Positions 39,930-50,068 of a stretch of DNA of 64,000 nt are shown here, piece by piece. The notes beneath the pieces were generated by a model. It worked only from the letters and a program-made list of their open reading frames with translations. It made no database searches and was not told the origin of the DNA. This stretch comes from Pseudothauera lacus (GTDB lineage Bacteria > Pseudomonadota > Gammaproteobacteria > Burkholderiales > Rhodocyclaceae). Made by a program: the position numbers and the translations under genes. Numbering within the stretch: position 1 is the first letter of the stretch; each line of letters opens with the position of its first letter. The stretch lies in NCBI RefSeq assembly GCF_003034845.1, contig NZ_PZKC01000004.1:279373-343372 (forward strand), read 5' to 3'.

Positions 39930-40409
39930 TCAGCGGCGCCCTTCGACTTCGTCCCAGCCCTGCTCCCAGCGCGCCGCGGCGCTGCCGTCGCTGTCGCGCG
40001 CATCCACCCAGCGCCCGCCCTGGGCGCCTTCCTCGTACTTCCAGAAAGGCGCGCGGGTCTTCAGATAGTCCATGATGAACTCGCACGCGGCGAAGCTCTC
40101 GCCGCGGTGGGCGGCGGCGACGCCGACGAAGACGATGCGCTCGCCCGGCAGCAGGCGACCATGGCGGTGGATGACCCGAACGGCGAGCAGCGTCCAGCGT
40201 TGCGCCGCCTCGTCGACAATCTCCTGCAGCGCCGCCTCGGTCATGCCCGGGTAGTGCTCCAGGGTCATTGCCGACACCCCGTCGGCGCCGCCGTCGTCGC
40301 GCACCAGGCCGACGAAGCTCGCCAGCGCGCCGACATCGCGGCGCCCGGCGGAGAGCGCCGCAAGCTCGGCGCCGACGTCGAAATCAGCTTCCTGCACACT
40401 CACCGTCAT
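39930..40409 (-). CDS. moaE: molybdopterin synthase catalytic subunit
   Basis: The 159-residue MoaE shows GALASFVGLVRDD, MTLEHYPGMTEA, RVIHRHGRLLPGE and the catalytic FWKYEEG lysine region. With MoaD thiocarboxylate it turns precursor Z (cPMP) into molybdopterin. It lies 3 bp downstream of moaD, after moeA in the same direction, so it is part of a molybdenum-cofactor cluster. The C-terminus is slightly extended and acidic. Confidence 0.95.
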   Translation of the reverse strand: MTVSVQEADFDVGAELAALSAGRRDVGALASFVGLVRDDGGADGVSAMTLEHYPGMTEAALQEIVDEAAQRWTLLAVRVIHRHGRLLPGERIVFVGVAAAHRGESFAACEFIMDYLKTRAPFWKYEEGAQGGRWVDARDSDGSAAARWEQGWDEVEGRR

Positions 40410-40412
40410 CGC

Positions 40413-40670
40413 TCAGCCTCCGGTCACCGGGGGAAAGAAGGCCACTTCATCGGCGCCGTCGAGCGGCGTATCCGCCGCCGCCATGCGCTGATTCACCGCC
40501 GCGCGGACGTTGCGTCCGGCATCCAGCGCCGCCCAGCGTTCGCCGCGCGCGGCGAGATGGGTGCGCAGCGCACCGACGGTATCCACGCCGGCAGGGAGCG
40601 CGAGGCGTTCACCGGGGCAACCGAGGGCCTCACGCAGGCCGGCAAAATAGAGAATCTTCACTTCAGCCAT
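40413..40670 (-). CDS. moaD: molybdopterin synthase sulfur carrier subunit
   Basis: The 85-residue ubiquitin-like protein ends in the required Gly-Gly (FFPPVTGG), the site of adenylation and thiocarboxylation. It begins MAEVKILYFAGLREALG. The ATG at 40670 is chosen over an 8-residue upstream extension because it gives the family N-terminus. moaE follows 3 bp later, and moeA ends 30 bp upstream. Confidence 0.95.
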   Translation of the reverse strand: MAEVKILYFAGLREALGCPGERLALPAGVDTVGALRTHLAARGERWAALDAGRNVRAAVNQRMAAADTPLDGADEVAFFPPVTGG

Positions 40671-40700
40671 GATCACTCCGGCAAGCTTCCACAACGGGCC

Positions 40701-41906
40701 TCAGCCCAGCAGTTCGCCATAGGGCAGGAAATCGACCACATCGCCGCGGCGGATCTCCGTGCCCGGCGCAACATCGACCAGGCCATTGGCCCACACCGTA
40801 GACTGCAGTGCCGCAGCGCCCTGTCTGTCGAACAGGTTCACCGTGCCTTCGGCGTTGACGCGCGCGCGCAGGAATTCGCGGCGGCGGTCGGGACGCGTCC
40901 ACTCGAAATCGGCGTGCAGGCGCAGGCGCTGCGGCACCGCCTCGGCAACCCCCTGGCTGGCGAGGATGAAGGGGCGCACCATCACCAGGAAGGTCACGAA
41001 ACTGGACACCGGATTGCCCGGCAAGCCAATGAATGCGGCCGCATGGACGTTGCCGAAGGCCAGCGGCTTGCCCGGTTTCATGGCGATCTTCCACAGCGCC
41101 AGCGCTCCTTCGGCCTCCACGGCGGGTTTGACGTGATCCTCCTCGCCCACCGAAACGCCACCGCTGGTGAGGATCAGGTCGTGGCCCTCGGCCGCCCGGC
41201 GCAGGGCCTCACGGGTGGCGTCGAGCCTGTCGGGGACGATGCCGAAGTCGGTACACTCGCAACCCAGGGCGTTGAGCAGGCTGCGCAGCAGGAAGCGGTT
41301 GGAGTTATAGATGCCGCCCGGCGGCAGGGGGTCGCCGGGCATCACCAGTTCGTTGCCGGTACACATCAGCGCCACCCGCAGGCGCCGCAGCACCGGCAAC
41401 TGGGCCAGGCCGACCGCCGCCGCCAGCGCCACTTCGGGCGCCCGCAGACGCACCCCGGCAGGCAGCAGCTGACGGCCGGCGGCGATGTCCTCGCCAGCGC
41501 GGCGCACGTGCTCGCCCACCGCCGGGCAATGATCGACGCGCACATGCTCGCCGTGATGGCTGCAGCGCTCCTGCATCACCACCGCATCGGCGCCCGCGGG
41601 CAGTGCCGCGCCGGTGAAGATGCGCGCCGCGGTACCGGGTTGCAGCGCGCTGCCGACGCTGCCGGCGGCGATGCGCTGGCTCACCGGCAGCTCGGTGCCG
41701 GGTGCGGCGATATCGGCGCTGCGCACGGCATAGCCATCCATCGCCGCATTGTCGAGCGGCGGCAGACTGATCGGCGAATGCTGCGCGCTGGCCAGCACAC
41801 GACCGCCGGCGGCGAGGGTATCGACGAGTTCGATCTCGCGCAGCGGCCGCACCGCGGCAAGCAGGCGGGCCAGCGCGTCATCGAAGGACAGCAGGTTGTC
41901 GTTCAT
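40701..41906 (-). CDS. moeA: molybdopterin molybdotransferase MoeA
   Basis: The 401-residue protein starts NLLSFDDALARLLAAVRP and has the MoeA hallmarks: SPISLPPLDNAAMDGYAV, FTGAALPAGADAVVMQE and TGNELVMPGD. ILTSGGVSVGEEDHVK and GLPGNPVSSFVTF follow. MoeA inserts molybdate into adenylylated molybdopterin. Its ATG at 41906 overlaps the TGA of mobB (ATGA). A GTG two codons upstream is possible. It belongs to the mobB-moeA-moaD-moaE operon. Confidence 0.95.
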   Translation of the reverse strand: MNDNLLSFDDALARLLAAVRPLREIELVDTLAAGGRVLASAQHSPISLPPLDNAAMDGYAVRSADIAAPGTELPVSQRIAAGSVGSALQPGTAARIFTGAALPAGADAVVMQERCSHHGEHVRVDHCPAVGEHVRRAGEDIAAGRQLLPAGVRLRAPEVALAAAVGLAQLPVLRRLRVALMCTGNELVMPGDPLPPGGIYNSNRFLLRSLLNALGCECTDFGIVPDRLDATREALRRAAEGHDLILTSGGVSVGEEDHVKPAVEAEGALALWKIAMKPGKPLAFGNVHAAAFIGLPGNPVSSFVTFLVMVRPFILASQGVAEAVPQRLRLHADFEWTRPDRRREFLRARVNAEGTVNLFDRQGAAALQSTVWANGLVDVAPGTEIRRGDVVDFLPYGELLG

Positions 41907-42400
41907 CTGCACTCCAGGTAATCGAGGATGAAAGCAGCCACCGCCGGGGTATCGTCGAGGTCGAGGCGCGGCAGCGGCGAGTCGGGCAGCGGCACGTCGC
42001 TGGCCACCGCGACGATGTGGGGGTTGTCCGGGTACAGCAGGGGCTTGCCATTGACGGCGCGGTGAACCTCGATCTTGGGCACCGCGGCGGCCTTGTAGCC
42101 TTCGATGAGCACCAGGTCGGTCGGTTGCAGCACGCGCAACTGCTCCTCCAGCGTCGGCTCGGGCGCGCCGCGCAACTCGTGCATCAGCACCCAGCGGTCA
42201 TTGGACAGCATCAGCACCTGGGTGGCGCCGGCTTTGCGGTGGCGCCAGGAGTCCTTGCCCGGCTTGTCGAGATCGAAACCATGGTGGGCATGCTTGATCA
42301 CCGACACCGAAAGACCGCGCCGGGTGAACAGCGGAATGAGCTTCTCCACCAGCGTGGTCTTGCCGGCGCCGGACCAGCCGGCAAAGCCAAATACGTTCAT
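41903..42400 (-). CDS. mobB: molybdopterin-guanine dinucleotide biosynthesis GTPase MobB
   Basis: The 165-residue protein begins MNVFGFAGWSGAGKTTLVEKL, with the P-loop at GWSGAGKTT, then KHAHHGFDLDKPGKDSWRHR-type sequence, VLIEGYK and VPKIEVHR, all typical of MobB. It supports attachment of GMP to molybdopterin. It is first in the cluster and coupled to moeA by a 4-bp overlap. mobA is not in the window. Confidence 0.94.
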   Translation of the reverse strand: MNVFGFAGWSGAGKTTLVEKLIPLFTRRGLSVSVIKHAHHGFDLDKPGKDSWRHRKAGATQVLMLSNDRWVLMHELRGAPEPTLEEQLRVLQPTDLVLIEGYKAAAVPKIEVHRAVNGKPLLYPDNPHIVAVASDVPLPDSPLPRLDLDDTPAVAAFILDYLECR

Positions 42401-42469
42401 CGCCTGTCTGTGCTGCCTGGAAAGTGCTGCAGGATACTACAGCCGCGCGGCGGTTGAACTTGACCGCGG

Positions 42470-44419
42470 TCAGCGCGGCGGCGGCAGCGCGGCGAGGAAG
42501 TCCACCGCTTCGGCTTCCACCCGCGAGCGCCGCATCGGCGGCAGGCTGCGCCACACCACCTTGCCATAGGGCTTGTCGATCATGCGCGGATCGCAGATGC
42601 ACAGCACGCCGCGGTCGCGCTCGCTGCGGATGAGGCGCCCGGCCCCCTGCTTCATGCTGATCACCGTGCGCGGCAGCTGATAGTGCATGAAGGGATTCTG
42701 ACCGCTCTTCTGCATATGCTCGACACGCGCCGCGAGCACCGGATCGTCGGGCGGCGCAAAGGGCAGCTTGTCGATGACCACCAGCGAAAGGGCGTCACCC
42801 GGGACGTCCACGCCTTCCCAGAAACTCTGGCTGGCCACCAGCACGGCATTGCCAAGGCGGCGGAAACGCTCCAGCAGCTCGCTGCGCGAGCCCTCCCCCT
42901 GCAGCAGCACGGGCAGCGTCTCGCCGGCGGCGTTGAGGCCATCGACGAGCAGTTCATGGATGCGACGCATTGCCCGCAGCGAGGTGCACAGCACGAAGGT
43001 ACGCCCGCGCGCGGCGCGGATCAGCGGCAGCGCCCGGCGGGCGACGGCCTCGCTGTAGTCGGGAGCGTTCGGATTGGGCATGCCCTGGGGGGCATAGAGC
43101 AGCGCCTGCTCGGCGTAGTCGAAGGGGCTGCCCCACACTGCGGTGAGCGGCTCCGGCTCCAGCCAGGCGAGGCCGAGCTCGCGGCAGTAGTGGCCGAAAT
43201 CCTGCCCCACCGCCAGCGTTGCGGAAGTGAACACCCAGGCGCGCAGATGGCCCTCGAGCTGGCGGCGGAACACCGCCGAGACGTGCAGCGGGGTGGCATT
43301 GAGGGCCAGCGACTGGCTGAACACCTCGACCCAGCGGATCAGTTCGCTGTCGGCGGGGGTGCGCCACTGCGCCAGGCGCTGGCGCATCTCCTCGCTGCGC
43401 CGCAGGCAGTTGGCCAGCCCTTCGGAGCGTTCAGCCTGGGTTTCGAGCACGGCGTGCAGTTCTTCGACACTCGCCATCAACGCATCGACGCGCGGCAGGA
43501 ACTCGGGTTCGCTTTCCGCCTGCGCCGCGGCAAGGCGCGCAGACTCCGCGCCAAAGGCCAGGCGCAGGTCGCGGGCAGCCTTCTCCAGGGTGCGCGTGGC
43601 GTCGATCAGGGCGCGGCAGTCGGGTGCGGCAGCGACCGTCTCGGAGCGCGTGTCGCGCGCCAGATCGAGCACCTGCCCGGTGGACACGCTCTCGCCGAAG
43701 AACAGGCTGGCGGTCTCCGGCAACTGGTGGGCTTCATCGAAGATCACCGCGTTGCAGGCCGGCAGCAGTTCGCCCATGCCCTCGTCGCGGAGCATCACGT
43801 CGGCGAAGAAGAGATGGTGATTGACCACCACCACGTCGGCATCCATCGCCGCGCGGCGGGCGGCCATCACGAAGCAGTCCTTGACCTCCGGGCATTCCTG
43901 CCCGAGGCAGTTGTCGCGCGTCGAGGTCGCCGCCAGCCAGGCCGCGGAGTCCTCGCGCACGACCGTGCATTCGGCCTTGTCGCCGCTCTGCGTAGTCTGC
44001 GCGAAGCGCGCGATGGCGCGCAGGTCGGCGGCATCCTGGGCGCTCTGGAAGCGCCCGTCGGCGGCATTGCGGGCGAGGTGGTAGGGGCACACGTAATTTG
44101 CCCGCCCCTTCAACAGGGCGATGCTGACCGGCACCTTGAGGGCGGCGCGCACCACCGGCAGATCACGGTTGAAAAGCTGATCCTGCAGCGTCTTGGTGCC
44201 GGTGGAGATGATCACCTTGCCGCCACCGAGCAATGCCGGAACGAGGTAGGCGAAGGTCTTGCCGGTGCCGGTGCCGGCTTCGGCAACCAGCACGCGGTTG
44301 TCGCGCAAGGCCGCGGCAATGCGCTGCGCCATGTCGATCTGCTGCGGTCGCGCGGCAAACGCCGGAATGGCCTGGGCGAGCGGACCGTCGGGGGCAAAGG
44401 CGTGGTCGACGTCAGCCAT
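42470..44419 (-). CDS. ATP-dependent DNA helicase, DinG/YoaA (XPD-like) family
   Basis: The 649-residue superfamily-2 helicase has Walker A AEAGTGTGKT, DEAH in VIFDEAHQLPE and helicase motif VI QGAGRLIRSERDRG. The four cysteines of an iron-sulfur cluster are in YVCPYH and NCLGQECPEVKDCF. Such helicases unwind damaged or forked DNA 5' to 3'. The ATG at 44419 was chosen over a GTG three codons upstream. No SOS box was identified, and YoaA is the closer general type. It lies between mobB and the chemoreceptor genes. Confidence 0.92.
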   Translation of the reverse strand: MADVDHAFAPDGPLAQAIPAFAARPQQIDMAQRIAAALRDNRVLVAEAGTGTGKTFAYLVPALLGGGKVIISTGTKTLQDQLFNRDLPVVRAALKVPVSIALLKGRANYVCPYHLARNAADGRFQSAQDAADLRAIARFAQTTQSGDKAECTVVREDSAAWLAATSTRDNCLGQECPEVKDCFVMAARRAAMDADVVVVNHHLFFADVMLRDEGMGELLPACNAVIFDEAHQLPETASLFFGESVSTGQVLDLARDTRSETVAAAPDCRALIDATRTLEKAARDLRLAFGAESARLAAAQAESEPEFLPRVDALMASVEELHAVLETQAERSEGLANCLRRSEEMRQRLAQWRTPADSELIRWVEVFSQSLALNATPLHVSAVFRRQLEGHLRAWVFTSATLAVGQDFGHYCRELGLAWLEPEPLTAVWGSPFDYAEQALLYAPQGMPNPNAPDYSEAVARRALPLIRAARGRTFVLCTSLRAMRRIHELLVDGLNAAGETLPVLLQGEGSRSELLERFRRLGNAVLVASQSFWEGVDVPGDALSLVVIDKLPFAPPDDPVLAARVEHMQKSGQNPFMHYQLPRTVISMKQGAGRLIRSERDRGVLCICDPRMIDKPYGKVVWRSLPPMRRSRVEAEAVDFLAALPPPR

Positions 44420-44559
44420 CGACCTCACCGGAAATCAGCGGGGCCGTGGGCGAAACGGACGGAACGGACAGAAGTTCAGCGTGGATCGGCAGACCCATGG
44501 CGGTGCGGGGCAGGAAAGCGCAGGCGCCATCCTACCACCGCGGGGAGCCCTTGCCGCTT

Positions 44560-46644
44560 CTACACCTTGAACTCGCCGACCAGCGCGCGCAGCCCCTGGG
44601 CGCCCTGGGCCAGGGCGTCACAGGCCTGGGAGGCCTGCGCGGCAGCGGCAACATTGCGCTCCACCATCGCCGCCACCTCCTCCATGCTGCGCGCCACCTC
44701 GGTACTCGCCGTGGCCTGCTGGTTGGCCGCCTCGGCGATGTGCCCGGCCTCCTCGGCAACGCGGTCGCTGACCACCACCACCTCCTCCAGGCCATCGGCA
44801 CTGTGCTGCATCAGCGCCATGCCGGACTCCACCTCGCTCACCGCGGTATTCATCGAACCCACCGCGCGGGTGGTGACGCTCTGGATCTGCGCCACGCGCC
44901 CGGTGATGGTGGAGGTGCTCGATGCGGTGCGCTCGGCCAGCTTGCGCACCTCGTCGGCGACGACGGCAAAGCCGCGCCCCATTTCGCCGGCGCGCGCAGC
45001 CTCGATGGCGGCGTTGAGGGCAAGCAGGTTGGTCTGCTCGGCAATCTCCTGAATGCTGCGGGTGATGTCGCCGATGCTGGCAACGCTTTCCTCCAGTTCA
45101 TGGATGGCGCCGCTGGCCTCCTGCACCACCCCCACCACCTTGCCGGTGGCCGCCATGCTGTGCTCGATCGAGGCGCTGGTGGTCTTTACCAGCGCACGCG
45201 ACTCGGCAGCGGAGTTGGCGGCGTTCTGGACACTGGCAGAGACCTCCTGCACCGACTCGCTGAACTCCTCGGTGGCCGCGGCAACGCTTTCCACCTGGGT
45301 CTGCTGGCGGCTGGACTGCTCGGCCACCTGGGCCATGTCGGCGCGCACCGTGGTCACCTGCGCCTCGATCATCTGGCTGGCCCGCAGCACGCGGTCGAGC
45401 ATCACCTTCATGCGCGTCTGCGTCACCGCCAGCGTACATGCCAGGGCGCCGAGTTCGTCGCCGCGGCAGCCGGTGAATTCCTCGCTGAGGTCGCCTTCGG
45501 CAATGCGCCCGAGCGAAGTGCGCAAGGCCTGCAGATCCTTGCCCATGCGCGAGATGGTGAAGAAGGCGATCAGCAGCACCGCCGCGATCATCCCCCCACC
45601 GATCAGGAGATTGTTACGCAGCGTCGCGTCGTAGCGCGCCTCGGCGGCGGCAAAGCTCGCTGCCGCCGAGCTTTCCAGCTCGCCCATGAGGGCCCGCGAG
45701 GCGGCGATCATCTCGCCGTAGATGGGATTGATCTTCTGCAGCAGCAGCTGGTTGGCGAGCAGATAGTTGTCGCGCGCAATGGCTTCGCGGGCGGCATTCA
45801 CCCCTTCGCGGGAAAAACGCTCGCGCACCTCGCCAAACACCGCCATCAGCTCACGCTCGCGCACACTCAGCGGCATCGCCTCGATGCGGCGGATGAGTTC
45901 GTTGATGCGTTCGCGGTTGCGCAGGGTCGCCTCGACGTGCAGCCCCACCGGGTGATCGTGCATGTTGACAAAGGGGTTGCTGGGCTCATGCTGCAGCGCG
46001 AGGGCGATCTGCGAACGGTTGTCGCCGAGCAGGTAGACCACCTCGTTGGCAAGGTTGGCGGGCACCAGCTTGGCTTCATAGACCTCATGCAGCGCGCGGT
46101 TCGCCTGCGCCATCCCGGCCAGCCCCTGCCACAGCACCACCGCCACCGCCAGCGCCGCCAGCGCCACCACGGCGACCAGGCGGGTGCGCAGGGAGAGGTC
46201 GGCGAACGAGCGCCTGGCCCTCGGCATGCTTGCCTTGCCGGCGCGCATCGCCGCATACAGGGCTTCCGCCTGCGCCACCTGCTGGCGGCTGGGTTCGGCG
46301 CGCACCGACATGTAGCCCTCGCCCTGGCCGTTGCGCGTGACCGGCACGACAAGGGCATTGACCCAGTAGTAATCGCCGTTCTTGCAGCGGTTCTTGACCA
46401 TTCCCCGCCACGGCTTGCCGGACTTCAGGGTCCGCCACATGTCCTCGAAGGCCGCCGGCGGCATGTCCGGATGGCGGACGATGTTGTGGCTCTGGCCGAT
46501 CAGCTCCTCGCGGGTGAAGCCGCTCAGAGTGATGAAGGCATCGTTGGCATCGACGATGCGCCCCTTCAGGTCGGTACGCGAGACCAGGTACTGCCCACGC
46601 GGAAAGGGCACCTCGGTCGTGGTCACGGGCTGGTTGTTCTTCAT
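44560..46644 (-). CDS. PAS-containing methyl-accepting chemotaxis protein (Aer-like)
   Basis: The 694-residue receptor begins with a PAS domain of the Aer type (about 15-115: [39 protein letters not shown]). Two membrane helices (about 150-170 and 340-362) enclose a helical ligand-binding region. A HAMP domain and the signalling domain follow, with the hairpin [20 protein letters not shown]. The N-terminal PAS suggests aerotaxis or energy taxis. The ATG at 46644 preceded by AGGGTGA was chosen; a GTG four codons upstream is possible. No sigma-28 site was found upstream. Confidence 0.9.
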   Translation of the reverse strand: MKNNQPVTTTEVPFPRGQYLVSRTDLKGRIVDANDAFITLSGFTREELIGQSHNIVRHPDMPPAAFEDMWRTLKSGKPWRGMVKNRCKNGDYYWVNALVVPVTRNGQGEGYMSVRAEPSRQQVAQAEALYAAMRAGKASMPRARRSFADLSLRTRLVAVVALAALAVAVVLWQGLAGMAQANRALHEVYEAKLVPANLANEVVYLLGDNRSQIALALQHEPSNPFVNMHDHPVGLHVEATLRNRERINELIRRIEAMPLSVRERELMAVFGEVRERFSREGVNAAREAIARDNYLLANQLLLQKINPIYGEMIAASRALMGELESSAAASFAAAEARYDATLRNNLLIGGGMIAAVLLIAFFTISRMGKDLQALRTSLGRIAEGDLSEEFTGCRGDELGALACTLAVTQTRMKVMLDRVLRASQMIEAQVTTVRADMAQVAEQSSRQQTQVESVAAATEEFSESVQEVSASVQNAANSAAESRALVKTTSASIEHSMAATGKVVGVVQEASGAIHELEESVASIGDITRSIQEIAEQTNLLALNAAIEAARAGEMGRGFAVVADEVRKLAERTASSTSTITGRVAQIQSVTTRAVGSMNTAVSEVESGMALMQHSADGLEEVVVVSDRVAEEAGHIAEAANQQATASTEVARSMEEVAAMVERNVAAAAQASQACDALAQGAQGLRALVGEFKV

Positions 46645-46971
46645 TTGATCGCTCACCCTGGTGTAAAACGGCGTCGCCGCCGCAGCGCTCCGGCAAAGAC
46701 ACTGCCGGATGCATCACAGTCTATATCTGTGGGCATAGATCAAACTGTGAATCAAGCCCCCCATTCGGGCTCATTTCCGGGGGTTTGCGGGTGCCGATCG
46801 ACACCCTGCTGCTCAATTCAGGAAATACTTAATGCCAGCCGTATCGATCTGGGGCTAAAGTTATGGTCAGACTGCCGTTAAAGCAGTAAGGGTCGTCCCG
46901 CAGCATGCTCTGGAGGGAGAGGCGCAGGGAGATCGACCGGCACCCAATAAGAAACGACGAGGATCCATCTC
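46645..46971. other. divergent intergenic region between two chemoreceptor genes
   Basis: This 327-bp region holds the sigma-28 promoter at 46856-46881 for the plus-strand receptor. It also holds an inverted repeat TCACAGT (46714-46720) / ACTGTGA (46744-46750) with an inner CTATA/ATAGA-like pair, which may serve the minus-strand receptor. No ORF or RNA gene was seen. Confidence 0.5.
46856..46881 (+). promoter_or_regulatory. sigma-28 (FliA) promoter of the chemoreceptor gene
   Basis: TAAAGTTA (46856-46863) and GCCGTTAA (46874-46881) match the FliA consensus TAAAGTTT-N11-GCCGATAA closely, with a spacer one base short. They lie about 90 bp before the chemoreceptor start. Confidence 0.7.
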
Positions 46972-48609
46972 ATGGCCACCACCCGACGCACTTCAGTCCG
47001 CGCCCAACTCAGCTTCCTGGTCATTGTCACCTGCGGCCTGTTCATTGCCGCCATTGCCGGCTCGTTGTGGCAGATGCAGCGTGGCGAGCAGAAACTGCTC
47101 GACTTCATCGACGATGAACTGGCGGTCGAACGCGACGTCACCAACGCCTATGCGCAGGGCCTGCAGATGGGCCAGGCGCTGCGCAACATCCTCCTCGATC
47201 CGGCCAATCCGCAGGCCTACACCAACTTCGAGCGCGCCCAGGCGGGCTTCAACGAGGTCATCGAGCGTGTCAAGGCCAGCGCCCACGTGCTCAAGGGCGG
47301 CAGTGCCACCACGGCGAAGATTACCGACATTCATGCACGCTGGCCGGCACACCAGGCACGCGTGCTGCAGCACGTGCGCGCCGGCGATCTCGATGGCGCG
47401 CGCCAGGTCCTCAACCGCGACGAAACCCCGACCTGGCGCGAGATGCGCGGTGCGCTGATGGAACAGATCGAGTACCTCGGCGGCCTCTCCGCGGAGGTCA
47501 AGGATGAGGTGGTGGCAGGACTCGAGCGCGCCTACACCATTGCCCTGGTGCTTGCCGCCATCGCCCTGGTGGCCTGCGTCGGCGCCTCGCTGTACGTCAT
47601 CCGCGACCTCATCCGCCAGCTCGGTGGCGAACCCTCCTACGCCGCCGAGGTTGCCCGCCGCATCGCTGCCGGCCAGCTCGACCAGGCGGTGGAAGTGCGC
47701 GACGGCGACAATGACAGCCTGCTCGGTGCGATGCGCTCCATGCAGGAGGGCCTCATCGGCACCATCGGCGAGATCCGCCGTCATGCCCACAGCGTTGCCA
47801 GCGCCATCGAGACCCTGCGCGCCAACGAAAAGCAGATTGCCGACGCCTCGCTGCAGCAGAGCGAGGCCGGCAGCGCGATTGCCGCTGCCGTGGAGGAGAT
47901 GACGGTAAGCATCTCGCAGGTCTCCGAGCATGCCGACGATGCCGACCGCCTCACCGAGAACACCACCGAACACGTGCAGAGCAGCGTCGCGGTGATCAAC
48001 GAAGCGGCCTCCACGATCGGCAAGATCGCCGAGCGCATGGCCGCCTCGACCGAAGTGATGGCCGACCTCGGCGCCAGCGCCGAGGGCATCTCCGACATTG
48101 TCAAGGTCATCCAGGGCGTTGCCGAGCAGACCAACCTGCTCGCCCTCAACGCCGCCATCGAAGCTGCGCGCGCCGGCGAACAGGGCCGCGGTTTTGCCGT
48201 GGTCGCCGATGAGGTGCGCAAGCTCGCCGAACGCACGGCGCAATCCACCCACGAAATCACCGCAATGATCCAGCGCGTGCAGGCCAGCACCCACCAGGCC
48301 GTGGCCAGCATGGACGAGGGCCGCGAACTGGCCGACAAGGGCGCGGAGAGCGCCGGCCGCGCACGCGAGGCGGTGGCATCGCTGGAAGAAGGCTCGCACC
48401 ACGTGCGCGAGGCGGTGGCATCGATCAATGCCGCGCTGCGCGAGCAACGCTCGGCGAGTACCGACATTGCCCAGAGCATCGAGCGCATTGCCCAGATGAG
48501 CGAACAGAACCACACCGCAACGAGCGATTCGCTCGCCCGCGCGGACGAACTGCACGCCCTCGGCGAAGCACTGGAGAACACCGTGGGCCGCTTCCGCCTG
48601 GCGCGCTGA
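46972..48609 (+). CDS. methyl-accepting chemotaxis protein (4HB-HAMP-MCP)
   Basis: The 545-residue receptor has membrane helices at about 13-32 and 190-212 flanking a four-helix-bundle sensor. A HAMP domain (about 213-265) and the signalling domain follow, with the tip [20 protein letters not shown]. No C-terminal CheR-docking pentapeptide is present (it ends VGRFRLAR). The sensor ligand is unknown. Expression from the sigma-28 promoter ties it to the flagellar regulon. A YjfB-type gene follows after 44 bp. Confidence 0.93.
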   Translation: MATTRRTSVRAQLSFLVIVTCGLFIAAIAGSLWQMQRGEQKLLDFIDDELAVERDVTNAYAQGLQMGQALRNILLDPANPQAYTNFERAQAGFNEVIERVKASAHVLKGGSATTAKITDIHARWPAHQARVLQHVRAGDLDGARQVLNRDETPTWREMRGALMEQIEYLGGLSAEVKDEVVAGLERAYTIALVLAAIALVACVGASLYVIRDLIRQLGGEPSYAAEVARRIAAGQLDQAVEVRDGDNDSLLGAMRSMQEGLIGTIGEIRRHAHSVASAIETLRANEKQIADASLQQSEAGSAIAAAVEEMTVSISQVSEHADDADRLTENTTEHVQSSVAVINEAASTIGKIAERMAASTEVMADLGASAEGISDIVKVIQGVAEQTNLLALNAAIEAARAGEQGRGFAVVADEVRKLAERTAQSTHEITAMIQRVQASTHQAVASMDEGRELADKGAESAGRAREAVASLEEGSHHVREAVASINAALREQRSASTDIAQSIERIAQMSEQNHTATSDSLARADELHALGEALENTVGRFRLAR

Positions 48610-48653
48610 GCGCCAGCACCCTGCCCTGACAACCGTTTCAGCCGGAGTCCGTC

Positions 48654-48851
48654 ATGGATGTATCGACCATCGCCAGCATTGCCAGCGACCTCAGCCAGGC
48701 ACGTACCGGTGACGCGGTGAGCCTGCGCGTGCTGCGCAAGGCGCTCGACCAGCAGGCCGCCAGCGCGGCGCAGCTGCTCGCCGCCCTGCCCCAGCCGCCG
48801 GCCCCCGCCAACCCGCCCCATCTGGGGCAGAACATCGACGTCAAGGCCTGA
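48654..48851 (+). CDS. YjfB-family putative motility protein
   Basis: The 65-residue protein matches the small YjfB_motility family: MDVSTIASIASDLSQARTG, then VSLRVLRKALDQQAASAAQLL, then the conserved proline-rich end NPPHLGQNIDVKA. The function is not established; genes are typically sigma-28- or SigD-controlled, and here it follows a sigma-28-driven chemoreceptor as an operon partner. It converges on zapE with 7 bp between stops. Confidence 0.88.
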   Translation: MDVSTIASIASDLSQARTGDAVSLRVLRKALDQQAASAAQLLAALPQPPAPANPPHLGQNIDVKA

Positions 48852-48858
48852 ACGGGCC

Positions 48859-49971
48859 TCAATCCACGCGGTGGGGTTCGGCCAGGTAGTCGCGCGTGCG
48901 CATCTCGATCAGGCGGCTGACGGTGCGCACGAACTCGTGCGCGTTGTGGCCCTCGACGTACAGCTCGGGGGCGTCCACGGCGGCGCTCATCACCAGCTTG
49001 ACGCGGTGGTCGTAGAGGACGTCGATCAGCCAGGTGAAGCGGCGCGCTTCGGAAGCCTGCCCGGCACTCATCTTCGGCACCGCGGAGAGCAGCACGGTGT
49101 GGTGCTCGCGGGCGATCTCCAGATAGTCGTTCTGTGAACGCGGGCCACCACACAGGGTGGCGAAATCGAACCAGATTACCCCCGGCGCACGGCGCACCAC
49201 CGGCAGGCGGCGTTCAAGCACCTCGATGTCGCCGCCCTCGCCCTCGCCGCCGGCAAGGCGACGGAAATCGTCGAGCATCTTGGCCTGCGCGGCATCGTCG
49301 TGCGGCACCAGGTAGATCTCGATCTTCTCCAGCGTGCGCAGGCGGTAATCGGTACCGTCGTCGACCTCGATGACGTCGAAGCGACGCTTGATCATCTCTA
49401 TCGTCGGCAGGAAATTGATCCGCATCAGCCCGTTCGGGTAGAGACCGTCGGGCGGGTAGTTGGTGGTCATCACCAGGATCACGCCGCGGGCGAAGAGCGC
49501 TTCGAGCAGGCGCCCGAGGATCATCGCATCGGCGATGTCGGAGACGTGGAACTCATCGAAGCACAGCAGGCGCGCCTCGGCGGCGATGCGGTCGGCGACC
49601 TTCTGCAGCGGATCGGGTTCGTGATTGTGGTTCTTGAGGTCGTTCTGCACTTCCTGCATGAAGGCATGGAAGTGCACCCGACGCTTGCGCCGGTACGGTA
49701 CGGCGTCGAAGAAGCAGTCCATCAGGAAGCTCTTGCCGCGCCCCACTCCACCCCAGAAATAGACGCTGCGCGGCATCTGCGGACGCACGAAGATCTTGTG
49801 CAGACGGCTGCGCCGTGCCGCCTTGAAGCCCAGCAGCTCGGCATACAGCTGCTGCAGGCGCTGCGCCGCGGCGCGCTGCGCGGGATCGGACTGGAAACCG
49901 CGCGCGGCGAGCTGCGCCTCGTAGGCGTCGAGCATGCCGCGTTCGGGAACGTTCAGGATACGGTGGGGCAT
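48859..49971 (-). CDS. zapE: cell division protein ZapE (AFG1-like ATPase)
   Basis: The 370-residue P-loop ATPase has Walker A GGVGRGKSFLMD, Walker B LLCFDEFHVSDIADAMILGR, LVMTTNYPPDGLYPNGLMR and the C-terminal RFTWLIDVLYDHRVKLVMSA. ZapE binds FtsZ and helps disassemble the Z-ring at low oxygen or high temperature. It is a separate unit, about 100 bp downstream of lpdA in the same direction, beyond the lpdA terminator. Confidence 0.94.
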   Translation of the reverse strand: MPHRILNVPERGMLDAYEAQLAARGFQSDPAQRAAAQRLQQLYAELLGFKAARRSRLHKIFVRPQMPRSVYFWGGVGRGKSFLMDCFFDAVPYRRKRRVHFHAFMQEVQNDLKNHNHEPDPLQKVADRIAAEARLLCFDEFHVSDIADAMILGRLLEALFARGVILVMTTNYPPDGLYPNGLMRINFLPTIEMIKRRFDVIEVDDGTDYRLRTLEKIEIYLVPHDDAAQAKMLDDFRRLAGGEGEGGDIEVLERRLPVVRRAPGVIWFDFATLCGGPRSQNDYLEIAREHHTVLLSAVPKMSAGQASEARRFTWLIDVLYDHRVKLVMSAAVDAPELYVEGHNAHEFVRTVSRLIEMRTRDYLAEPHRVD

Positions 49972-49999
49972 GGTTGGCTATGATGGGCTGTCAGGGACG

Positions 50000-50018
50000 A
50001 AAAAGGGAGAAGCTCCCT
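50000..50018 (-). terminator. lpdA terminator
   Basis: On the minus strand AGGGAG-CTT-CTCCCT (50018-50004) is followed by a T-run (50004-50000, TTTTTC). It lies 51 bp beyond the lpdA stop and ends the sucAB-lpdA transcript. Confidence 0.75.
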
Positions 50019-50068
50019 GATGCCCCAGGCATCCGGAACTTCTCCCCGGCCAGTTCGCGAAGGGCGAA

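Noticed and set aside
46645..46760. Sigma-28 promoter for the minus-strand PAS chemoreceptor
   Set aside because: No TAAA-N15-GCCGATAA-like match on that strand; only an inverted repeat is present.
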